Shown here in pieces: positions 1 through 5,840 of a stretch of DNA of 6,244 nt (positions are counted from its first letter, which is position 1; each line of letters opens with the position of its first letter). Source of the stretch: Microcaldota archaeon (GTDB taxonomy: Archaea; B1Sed10-29; WALL01; WAMD01); the NCBI GenBank assembly GCA_027077895.1, contig JALWQZ010000016.1:1-6244 (forward strand). Reading direction: 5' to 3'. Made by a program: the position numbers and the translations under genes. A model generated the notes under the pieces. The model was given only the letters and a program-made list of their open reading frames with translations, did no database searches and was not told the origin of the DNA.

Positions 1-396
1 TGCCCTGTCTCTTATCTTTAAGACCTTGTTCAACCTCTGGCTTCTCAACCACAAGTGCCTCACATCTAGTAAAAACTCTGGACTGTGGTCTTTCGTTATC
101 GGAAATCTTTCTGCCTTGTGGACAACCTCCAGCCATTCACCAGATATTTCGTATCCACCTGGGGCTCTGGGATCCTCCTTTAGTCTGCCTTTAACCTTTA
201 TGCTAGACTCAATGCTAAGATTACCCGCTTCTTCAAAGAAATTATTATTTGGCTTGAATATGATTTGGACTATTCCAGTTGCGTCTCTGAGAACAATAAA
301 CACAGCGTTCTTTGTTGTTCTATGGCGGTATACCCATCCCCAAACTTCTACTTCCTCACCTATGTGTTCTGACAATTTTTCCACGTTTATTCTCAT
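1..396 (-). CDS. asnS: Asparaginyl-tRNA synthetase, N-terminal part (cut by window start)
   Basis: Class II aminoacyl-tRNA synthetase that would charge tRNA-Asn with asparagine in the cytoplasm. Only the first 132 residues are in the window and the frame is still open at base 1. Residues 1-95 read as the N-terminal OB-fold anticodon-binding domain (VWGWVYRHR at 18-26, FIVLRDATG at 33-41, then VKGRLKEDPRAPGGYEI near 68-84). The linker into the catalytic domain carries RHLWLRS at 113-119 followed by KVLKIRDRA; this RHLWLRS form points to AsnRS, since AspRS usually reads more like RFLDLR. The ATG at 394-396 follows the cca stop by 2 nt. A GGAG at 406-409, inside the last cca codons, lies 9 nt upstream, so translation is probably coupled to cca. 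The catalytic motifs lie outside the window, so AspRS or a non-discriminating enzyme is not fully excluded. Confidence 0.88.
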   Translation of the reverse strand, partial: MRINVEKLSEHIGEEVEVWGWVYRHRTTKNAVFIVLRDATGIVQIIFKPNNNFFEEAGNLSIESSIKVKGRLKEDPRAPGGYEISGEWLEVVHKAERFPITKDHSPEFLLDVRHLWLRSQRLNKVLKIRDRA

Positions 397-398
397 AC

Positions 399-1655
399 TC
401 ACCAACTCCAGAACGATTTTTTGTATTCACGGATTACATGAGTATCCTTTGGGTCTACCATCCTGTACTTTGTTCCTAGGTATTTTGGAGAGTGTCTAAG
501 AACCTCTTTAACTAGGTCATCTGCCCTGTAGGTTTTCCTTCCTCTTTCGCTGTATACCCTCCCGTCATCTGTTACACCCACATTATTGTATTTAAAAACA
601 AACTTGTTTGAGTTACTGAAGTCAAACACAGATGGTCCGGTTCTTTTCTCGACCTTGGATATCTCCCATGTATCCATGTCTAGGATTAACTCAGCAGACC
701 TTGTTGCATCAGTCCACCAGAAGGCATCCTTTACTATGAAGCCGTGATTTTCAAGGTTCGAGACTATCCGCCTTGCAAATGCTTCTAACTGGCTCCAAAC
801 AATCTCGTCGTTCTCTGGCTTTATCTCCCATTTGACAGCAATAAGGTTTTTACCATTTGTTTTTCTGCCTCCTGCCTTTGGTAACTCTCCTGTCTCTAGA
901 TATTTCCTGCTTGCTAGGACGAACTTGGCCAGGTTTTTTGTACTTACAGGTGATGCCACATTTCTATTCTTGTCGACTGGATCTATAACGATTAGAGGTT
1001 CGCTGAATTTCTTGATTATTTCTTCATTACAACAGTACTGGTCTTCTATATCTATCACCACAGGTGTCTCCCATACGCTGGCCTCCTCCAAAACCCTTTT
1101 GAAACTACCATACTTGACGACTAGGAGTTCCGTCAGATACCCAGAAAATCCATGTGTCTTTATCTCTGCACCGTACACCCCTATTTGCCTCATAAACCAC
1201 TTTAACAGCAACACACTATCCCTATCCTTTAATTTCTTTTTTATGTACTCGTTGTGTAGTGGAGTCCTGTCCACCGCAGATTTTATCCTATCTCCCTGGG
1301 ACATCTTGTATGCTGGGACAATCTCAATTCTCTTTTTTCCCTTTATTAGCCTAACGTATGGGTGTTGTGCGTAGTGCACTTCCATTTTTGCGTTTATCTG
1401 TTTTGATATATAGCGACCCACTTGAAGCCCGCTCTTTTCTAGTTCTTTCAAGCCCATATTCTTCGGGAAAAGAATGAATATATCCAGATCAGATTTGCCT
1501 TTTAGTGCAGTTCCTCTAGCCATCGACCCTACGAGCACTGCCTCAAATCCGAATTTAGTTTTGATCATGTTTATTATTTTCCTTGCTAACGCTGTGTTTT
1601 TCCTTATCTCAGCATCACTTGGTTTTATTGTTGTAAGCACCTTATTTATGTCCAT
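399..1655 (-). CDS. cca: CCA-adding enzyme (tRNA nucleotidyltransferase), archaeal class I
   Basis: Adds or repairs the 3'-terminal CCA of tRNAs from CTP and ATP without a nucleic acid template. The protein is 418 residues, close to the usual archaeal length. The nucleotidyltransferase head has VGSMARGT at 42-49 and the metal-binding DLD at 56-58 (D56, D58). The likely third carboxylate is E111 in RIEIVPAY. GFSGYLTELL near 169-178, followed by YGSF, and DPVDKNRNVA near 225-234 are typical of the archaeal family's central domain. I chose the ATG at 1653-1655 because AGGTG (1661-1665) sits 5 nt upstream; a GTG six bases earlier (1659-1661) would add two residues but overlaps that site. The gene diverges from the secretion ATPase and ends 2 nt before asnS, so cca-asnS is a likely tRNA maturation and charging operon. 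All catalytic positions look intact. Confidence 0.95.
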   Translation of the reverse strand: MDINKVLTTIKPSDAEIRKNTALARKIINMIKTKFGFEAVLVGSMARGTALKGKSDLDIFILFPKNMGLKELEKSGLQVGRYISKQINAKMEVHYAQHPYVRLIKGKKRIEIVPAYKMSQGDRIKSAVDRTPLHNEYIKKKLKDRDSVLLLKWFMRQIGVYGAEIKTHGFSGYLTELLVVKYGSFKRVLEEASVWETPVVIDIEDQYCCNEEIIKKFSEPLIVIDPVDKNRNVASPVSTKNLAKFVLASRKYLETGELPKAGGRKTNGKNLIAVKWEIKPENDEIVWSQLEAFARRIVSNLENHGFIVKDAFWWTDATRSAELILDMDTWEISKVEKRTGPSVFDFSNSNKFVFKYNNVGVTDDGRVYSERGRKTYRADDLVKEVLRHSPKYLGTKYRMVDPKDTHVIREYKKSFWSW

Positions 1656-1660
1656 GAGCA

Positions 1661-1665
1661 CACCT
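1661..1665 (-). promoter_or_regulatory. Ribosome binding site of cca (AGGTG)
   Basis: Read on the minus strand, AGGTG lies 5 nt before the ATG at 1655 and matches part of the archaeal GGAGGTGA consensus. It supports that ATG over the GTG at 1661, which overlaps the motif itself. Confidence 0.6.
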
Positions 1666-1689
1666 AAGTTTTTTATGTAAGTGCTGGTT

Positions 1690-1700
1690 TTTTATATATA
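1690..1700. promoter_or_regulatory. Shared, self-complementary TATA box between divergent genes
   Basis: The stretch 1685-1700 reads as a T-run followed by TATATATA. On the plus strand it contains TTTATATA (1691-1698), a perfect archaeal box A; on the minus strand it reads TATATATAAA. Archaeal TATA boxes normally lie about 25 nt before the start of transcription. That predicts a minus-strand start near 1670, giving cca a leader of about 15 nt that includes its AGGTG. It predicts a plus-strand start near 1718-1721, at or beside the GTG at 1718. No clear purine-rich BRE was seen on either side. One element may therefore serve both genes. The positions are read from the sequence; the promoter role is inferred. 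Confidence 0.6.
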
Positions 1701-1705
1701 TGCCT

Positions 1706-1709
1706 GGAG
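1706..1709 (+). promoter_or_regulatory. Possible ribosome binding site (GGAG) for the secretion ATPase
   Basis: GGAG lies 8 nt before the GTG at 1718 and downstream of the in-frame ATG at 1700, so it favours the GTG. If transcription begins only at about 1718, as the TATA position suggests, this motif would be missing from the mRNA and the transcript would be leaderless. Confidence 0.35.
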
Positions 1710-1717
1710 AGTACCGA

Positions 1718-3148
1718 GTGAGTAAAGTCCAACTTTCTGATGAGGAAGAGAAATTTTTGGAGTCCCTTAAGAATGCAACATTTAGAACTATTTCTGATGC
1801 AGATCTACAGAAGATCGTTTTGGTTGACAACGAAAGGGCAAAGTTTATTTCTGATGTGAAGAACCTACTATCAGATATTGGCATTGTTGTTCTTCCATAT
1901 AACAAGGATATCGTCAGACCTAAGGTACGCGCATTTGTAAGGAAGTACGTTAAGAACCCCAGTGGAGATTTAATCGATGAAGTTATAAACTACTTGTTCT
2001 CACTTGGAATCATTTCTCCTCTAATGGAGGACCCGAAAATAGAAGAGATAATGATTAATGGGTCAGGCACCCCTGTGTATGTTGTTCATAGGGATATAGG
2101 CGTGTGCAGGACGAATTTGATTATAGAGACAGATGACGAATTGAAGTGGTTGGTTAACAGGATCTTGAACGCCAGTATAATAAAGGCAGGCAGTACCAGA
2201 CTGTTTGATGGTTCACTAGAAGATTCAACTAGGTTCAACATTGTTTTGCCCCCCTTGTCAAAGAGCCCGGTTGTAACTATGAGGCGTTTTACTCCGCAGC
2301 CCTTCAGTTTAGTAGAACTGGTCAAAAACAATACGATGGATTTAAACATCGCCGCTTTTTTGTGGTTGGCTGTTGAAGGCATGAATGTTAAACCCGCCAA
2401 CATTTTAGTCGTAGGAGGAGCCAGTTCAGGTAAGACAACAACGCTCAATGCCCTTTTGGGGTTCGTTCCTACCGGTTCCAGAATAATAACGATAGAGGAT
2501 GTTCCAGAACTCAACCTGTCAAATAGGGAGAATGTCATATCTTTGTACACTCAGTACAGTAAGAACCCAGAGGATGTTGTTACGTTGCAGGACCTAGTGA
2601 AAGCATCACTCAGAATGAGGCCAGACCGGGTCATTGTTGGAGAAGTTAGGGGGGAGGAGGCACAGGATCTTTTTGTTGCTATGGATATAGGATGTTCAGG
2701 TTCGATGGGTACACTTCATGCGAACTCGGCGAAGGAGACTATTATGAGGCTAACAACACCACCCATGAATGTCCCCAAAACCCTGCTTCCACTTGTTGAC
2801 TTAATTATTGTCCAGCAGAGGATGAACATACCTGGAAAAGGCCTCGTTAGGCGTGTTACGGAAATAGTTGAAGTGGGTTACATTGACAACATTAATTTTA
2901 CCAGTATATTCAAATGGGTTCCAGAAAACGACACGTTTTTGTCGTACGAGATACCTCCGACTTACCTAGATAAACTGGCTAAACTGACAGGTAGAACAAA
3001 GCCTGACTTAATGAAGGAATTGGAGTTGAGAAAGCGCATACTGAAGACGATTTTAAATGATGGGGTTCTGTCCTTTTCAAAGTTTTACACAGAAGCAGAG
3101 AGAAGGCTAAGATCATTTACAGACCTAGACCTTTCCAATAACCCTTAA
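1718..3148 (+). CDS. Archaeal type II/IV secretion or type IV pilus assembly ATPase (VirB11/GspE/FlaI-like)
   Basis: Hexameric cytoplasmic ATPase of the family that powers archaeal pilus, archaellum or secretion machines at the membrane. Numbered from the GTG at 1718 (476 residues), the N-terminal part to about residue 195 contains DPKIEEIMINGSG (105-117), the conserved start of the secretion ATPase N-domain. The core then shows Walker A GGASSGKT (233-240, K239), an Asp box ITIEDVPEL with E260, Walker B VIVGEVRGEEAQ (305-316) with E309, and a His box GTLHANSA with H334. All catalytic elements look intact. The C-terminal tail is helical and charged, as in archaeal relatives. An in-frame ATG at 1700 would add six residues but overlaps the TATA box, so I prefer the GTG; this is not certain. 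No inner-membrane platform (TadC/FlaJ-like) or pilin gene is in the window, so archaellum, pilus or secretion use cannot be decided. It is the only plus-strand gene, and its last 24 bp overlap the convergent membrane protein gene. Confidence 0.9.
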   Translation: MSKVQLSDEEEKFLESLKNATFRTISDADLQKIVLVDNERAKFISDVKNLLSDIGIVVLPYNKDIVRPKVRAFVRKYVKNPSGDLIDEVINYLFSLGIISPLMEDPKIEEIMINGSGTPVYVVHRDIGVCRTNLIIETDDELKWLVNRILNASIIKAGSTRLFDGSLEDSTRFNIVLPPLSKSPVVTMRRFTPQPFSLVELVKNNTMDLNIAAFLWLAVEGMNVKPANILVVGGASSGKTTTLNALLGFVPTGSRIITIEDVPELNLSNRENVISLYTQYSKNPEDVVTLQDLVKASLRMRPDRVIVGEVRGEEAQDLFVAMDIGCSGSMGTLHANSAKETIMRLTTPPMNVPKTLLPLVDLIIVQQRMNIPGKGLVRRVTEIVEVGYIDNINFTSIFKWVPENDTFLSYEIPPTYLDKLAKLTGRTKPDLMKELELRKRILKTILNDGVLSFSKFYTEAERRLRSFTDLDLSNNP

Positions 3149-4669
3149 TTCAACTAGTTTCTCCACCGCACTGGTTACTAGGACTTTACTGTAACCTAAA
3201 ACATGTGACATCTCTGCAACATCAACCAGTCCATTGTTGTCCTTTATGTAGTTGAATACCTCCCTTATTAGGGGGTCTTCCATTTGTAGATTATCACTTA
3301 GTATTTCGTAGTTTCCATCTACATTTGTTGGTATTATTTGTTTACCAGAGACTATCTTCATGATTATATCAGATTTATACATCACCAATGATAAACCTAT
3401 TATTATGATTAGCACGAGTATACCTGCAATCAGAATGACATTTACACACATGCTACCGATACACACAACACCTGTTTTGATCATTCCTTCGAACCTACAG
3501 TTTGTTATCTGATCTCTGCACAAGTATGGCATTGGTTCTTCGTATATTTGTGGGTAATCCCCTCTCTTTCCAAATGGATCGTATGTTATCTTTATGTTGC
3601 CAACGTATGCAGTTACCCAGGCGTAGTAGTTTCCCTCCCTCTTTTTTCCTATGTGTAATCTTGCAGGTATGCCTACCTGTCTACAAATCTCTCTGAATAT
3701 TATTGATTTTTCAAAACTGTTGTATCCCTGGGAGTTTGCTAAAACTGACCAGTCCACATAGGATACTAGCCCAAAATCTGGAGTGCTTGATGGCAACTTG
3801 TTCACGTATGTTTCTATTTGTGAGAGAATGTCTGATCCTGGTTTTGTTAGGTCTAGTGAGGGCATTATCTTTGAGAAGTCTTGTTCATGATAGAAGGTTA
3901 TGAATGGATCTGTTTCGACTAACATGAATGGTTCCTTATCTATTGGTGATTTGACTGGCATCTGGTTTAATATAGATGTCTGTGCCAGGTATGCAGGTAT
4001 GTACACTATTTCTAGTGTGTACTTTGACTTTTTAGGCATCCTTATGCTCCAAAATAATTGGGACTTTGGAGAGACTGTTGACATTATGTTGGCGGGCACA
4101 AAACTTGGTGGGTATGGTTTGAAATAGATGGCTAATAACCTCCCAAATATCCCTCTTTTAAGGGGGGACATTATTAGGTATGTTCGTGACCTTTCCTTTA
4201 CAAACGGTACATACTCAACCATGCTGTTTGTGTCATTAGATAAATCTATGGTGACTACTGTGTCCTTGTCGTTTGTGTTTTCTATCCTTATTGTCTGTGT
4301 TATCTTGTTATCCTCCATCTTTAGGTCTACATTTGCGTAGATATTTCCAGCAACACCATCTTGTGATTTTATTTCGTATGTTGATAGTTTGGCCCCAACC
4401 ACTGGTGTGCTGTACTTTAACCCAGGTACCTGCATTATGGCGTTTCCCACCTTTATTGTTGGGAATATTTGTATGGAAATCATGTTGTCTATGTAGAACA
4501 TGTTTTTCGTTGGTGAAATTCTAGTTGCGAACGTGCTTCCCGAAATTATCCCAAATCCCTCTTCGTCTTGCCCTATGTATGTCAATGCGGAACCAAGACT
4601 AGCAAGAAATATGATTCCAATCAGCAATGCAGCCGCCTTATTCAAGTTGCTTTTCATATAGCACTTCAT
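3125..4669 (-). CDS. Membrane protein with degenerate transglutaminase-like domain and cytoplasmic winged-helix-like tail
   Basis: The 514-residue protein opens with a hydrophobic segment at about 11-29, a signal peptide (possible cut after GSA near 28) or an uncleaved anchor. Residues 30-300 look beta-rich and I do not recognise them. Residues 315-366 resemble a transglutaminase/peptidase core: the stretch from S318 through R330 to GIPARLHIG, then YYAWV and YDPFG. The expected Cys-His-Asp triad aligns to S318, Y349 and D364, so catalysis is unlikely. Four cysteines (384, 391, 403, 408) lead into a membrane helix at about 405-430. The end, about 455-514, reads as a helix-turn-helix (VDVAEMSHVLGYSKVLVTSA), stopping right after the recognition-helix region, so any wing is very short. 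Topology should be outside domain, one helix, cytoplasmic HTH: a sensor-like layout, with regulation inferred. The ATG at 4669 has GAGGGGG 7 nt upstream and overlaps thpR by 32 bp; a second ATG at 4657 is possible. The tail overlaps the ATPase gene by 24 bp. Confidence 0.8.
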   Translation of the reverse strand: MKCYMKSNLNKAAALLIGIIFLASLGSALTYIGQDEEGFGIISGSTFATRISPTKNMFYIDNMISIQIFPTIKVGNAIMQVPGLKYSTPVVGAKLSTYEIKSQDGVAGNIYANVDLKMEDNKITQTIRIENTNDKDTVVTIDLSNDTNSMVEYVPFVKERSRTYLIMSPLKRGIFGRLLAIYFKPYPPSFVPANIMSTVSPKSQLFWSIRMPKKSKYTLEIVYIPAYLAQTSILNQMPVKSPIDKEPFMLVETDPFITFYHEQDFSKIMPSLDLTKPGSDILSQIETYVNKLPSSTPDFGLVSYVDWSVLANSQGYNSFEKSIIFREICRQVGIPARLHIGKKREGNYYAWVTAYVGNIKITYDPFGKRGDYPQIYEEPMPYLCRDQITNCRFEGMIKTGVVCIGSMCVNVILIAGILVLIIIIGLSLVMYKSDIIMKIVSGKQIIPTNVDGNYEILSDNLQMEDPLIREVFNYIKDNNGLVDVAEMSHVLGYSKVLVTSAVEKLVELRVIGKV

Positions 4670-5168
4670 ATATTGGCCCCCTCTTTGTTAGGATGCTCTT
4701 CATGACCAATAACTTATCCACGATGAACTCCAGTCTGTCCTCTGTTCCAATTAACTCAACCAGGTTTTTATTTGGTTTCTCTTTTACCCGGGATAATGTT
4801 ATGTGTGGAACGAAGTTTGTATCTGCTTTGAAACCCAATTTTGATAGTAGTCCGTCTATCCTTGTGTGGATGTTCACTAGTTCGGGGCTGTCGATTCCTA
4901 GCCAGACAATTTTTATGTAGTCTATGCTTGGGAACACCCCTATCCTAGTTGTGCTAGCATTTGCTTTATGTAATGAGTTTTTGTCTAATACCCTAATTAT
5001 CTCCTTGGCAGTGTCTGCGCTCACGTCCCCTAGAAATTTCATGGTTATATGGATGTTTTCAGGTTCAACTGTTTTCATTCTTACTCCTGTTCTTCTCAAT
5101 TCATCCTCCAACATTATACAGTGTTCTCTCACCTCTTTAGGTACTGGTGCGGCTATGAACAGTCTCAT
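4638..5168 (-). CDS. thpR: RNA 2',3'-cyclic phosphodiesterase (2H phosphoesterase, former 2'-5' RNA ligase LigT)
   Basis: Cytoplasmic 2H-superfamily enzyme; family members hydrolyse RNA 2',3'-cyclic phosphates to 2'-phosphates and can join tRNA halves through 2'-5' bonds in vitro. At 176 residues it has the normal family length. Both catalytic H-x-T motifs are present, HITMKFLG starting at H40 and PHITLSRVK with H122, as is the N-terminal MRLFIAAPVP strand typical of ThpR. The start ATG (5166-5168) overlaps the nrdG stop as ATGA, and a strong AAGGAGGA (5173-5180) sits 4 nt upstream. Its 3' end overlaps the next gene by 32 bp, so it is mid-operon. From general knowledge, thpR and cca are often neighbours in archaea; here they are about 3 kb apart, with the membrane protein and ATPase genes between them. 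Physiological substrate is not shown by the sequence. Confidence 0.93.
   Translation of the reverse strand: MRLFIAAPVPKEVREHCIMLEDELRRTGVRMKTVEPENIHITMKFLGDVSADTAKEIIRVLDKNSLHKANASTTRIGVFPSIDYIKIVWLGIDSPELVNIHTRIDGLLSKLGFKADTNFVPHITLSRVKEKPNKNLVELIGTEDRLEFIVDKLLVMKSILTKRGPIYEVLYEKQLE
4677..4683 (-). promoter_or_regulatory. Ribosome binding site of the membrane protein gene (GAGGGGG)
   Basis: Read on the minus strand, GAGGGGG lies 7 nt before the ATG at 4669, inside the thpR coding region. It decides for this ATG over the one at 4657, which lacks a comparable site, and points to translational coupling with thpR. Confidence 0.55.
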
Positions 5169-5836
5169 CTTATCCTCCTTTCATGTTCTGGTGTTCTTAC
5201 CCAAATCTCTCTCGGGCCATTTATACTAGACAAGAATTCCTCATCTATGCTAACATCCCTATTTATGCTTTCGTCCAATATATGCTCTGTCTGAAATTTT
5301 ATTACTACCCACCTTCCCGGTATAACTGTTCCAATTCTAACGAGGTCCTCCCTGTTTAGCAGTGGATGCCACACTGTTGTTACCTCCCAGTACCCTGACC
5401 AGTTGTTTAGAATGTCGATTGATTTTTTAACGTCATCCCATCTACTTCCGCTTACCTCTTCGTACTTTTCTGGGGGCGCTTTTATATCTAGCCTTATGTA
5501 ATCAACCAGTTTTCTCTTTGTTATCTTTTCAATCATTTCTGGGTTTGATCCGTTTGTCTCCAGCATTATCTTCAATCCAAGCAACTGTAATTTTTTTATG
5601 AATATGGGCAAGTCCTTGTGAATTGTTGGCTCGCCCCCAGATATACACACACCGTTCATAACCCTACTGTTTCTAATTTCATTTATCACCTGGTTTCCGT
5701 TGTTGAGATTTTTTAGTCCTATTGTCTCAGGCACGTTGCAGAACTTGCACTTGAAATTGCACCCTTGGGTCCAGACCTTTGAGAATATTAATCCATTCCA
5801 TGTGAACGCCTGGAGTTCTAGTCTTGCCACGTCCAT
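5165..5836 (-). CDS. nrdG: Anaerobic ribonucleoside-triphosphate reductase activating protein (radical SAM)
   Basis: Radical SAM enzyme expected to install the glycyl radical on the class III ribonucleotide reductase NrdD. The 223 residues include WTQGCNFKCKFC with the cluster cysteines C26, C30 and C33 (CxxxCxxC), the SAM-binding SGGEPT at 66-71, LETNGS at 92-97 and RLDIKAP near 115-121. The length and order fit the archaeal/thermotogal NrdG2 type, which is longer than E. coli NrdG. The ATG at 5834-5836 starts 4 nt after the stop of the nrdD-like gene, with only a weak GGAG (5847-5850) 10 nt upstream, so coupling to nrdD is likely. It overlaps thpR by 4 nt. The activase role rests on family plus its nrdD-like neighbour; another glycyl-radical or small radical SAM role is the alternative, as the upstream gene seems to lack the radical domain. 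Confidence 0.85.
   Translation of the reverse strand: MDVARLELQAFTWNGLIFSKVWTQGCNFKCKFCNVPETIGLKNLNNGNQVINEIRNSRVMNGVCISGGEPTIHKDLPIFIKKLQLLGLKIMLETNGSNPEMIEKITKRKLVDYIRLDIKAPPEKYEEVSGSRWDDVKKSIDILNNWSGYWEVTTVWHPLLNREDLVRIGTVIPGRWVVIKFQTEHILDESINRDVSIDEEFLSSINGPREIWVRTPEHERRIR
5173..5180 (-). promoter_or_regulatory. Strong ribosome binding site of thpR (AAGGAGGA)
   Basis: Read on the minus strand, AAGGAGGA stands 4 nt before the thpR ATG and lies within the last nrdG codons. It is the best Shine-Dalgarno sequence in the window, so thpR can probably be initiated independently as well as by coupling at the ATGA overlap. Confidence 0.7.
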
Positions 5837-5840
5837 AGCA

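Noticed and set aside
26..499. A 157-codon plus-strand open frame spanning asnS and the end of cca
   Set aside because: It is antisense to the asnS OB-fold region and the cca C-terminus, both recognisable; its translation has the Ser/Leu/Phe-rich look of a complementary frame.
832..1374. A 180-codon open frame on the plus strand inside cca
   Set aside because: It lies wholly antisense to a well-supported cca with intact motifs, has no recognisable domain and no ribosome binding site I could defend; it looks like a shadow frame.
1656..1717. A tRNA or small RNA gene in the only real intergenic gap
   Set aside because: The gap is about 60 bp, is mostly the AT-rich promoter, and has no cloverleaf or stable stem that I could find.
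1642..1905. A minus-strand open frame crossing the cca/ATPase promoter region
   Set aside because: It would run through the TATA element and antisense to the ATPase N-terminus, and would overlap the start of cca in another frame; no coding signal.
2086..2550. A minus-strand open frame inside the ATPase gene
   Set aside because: It is antisense to the Walker A and Asp box region, shows no family pattern, and is explained as a shadow.
1718..3148. Naming the ATPase flaI/arlI (archaellum motor) or cpaF
   Set aside because: Motifs fit the wider family, but no archaellum or Tad partner genes are in view, so the narrower name is not supported.
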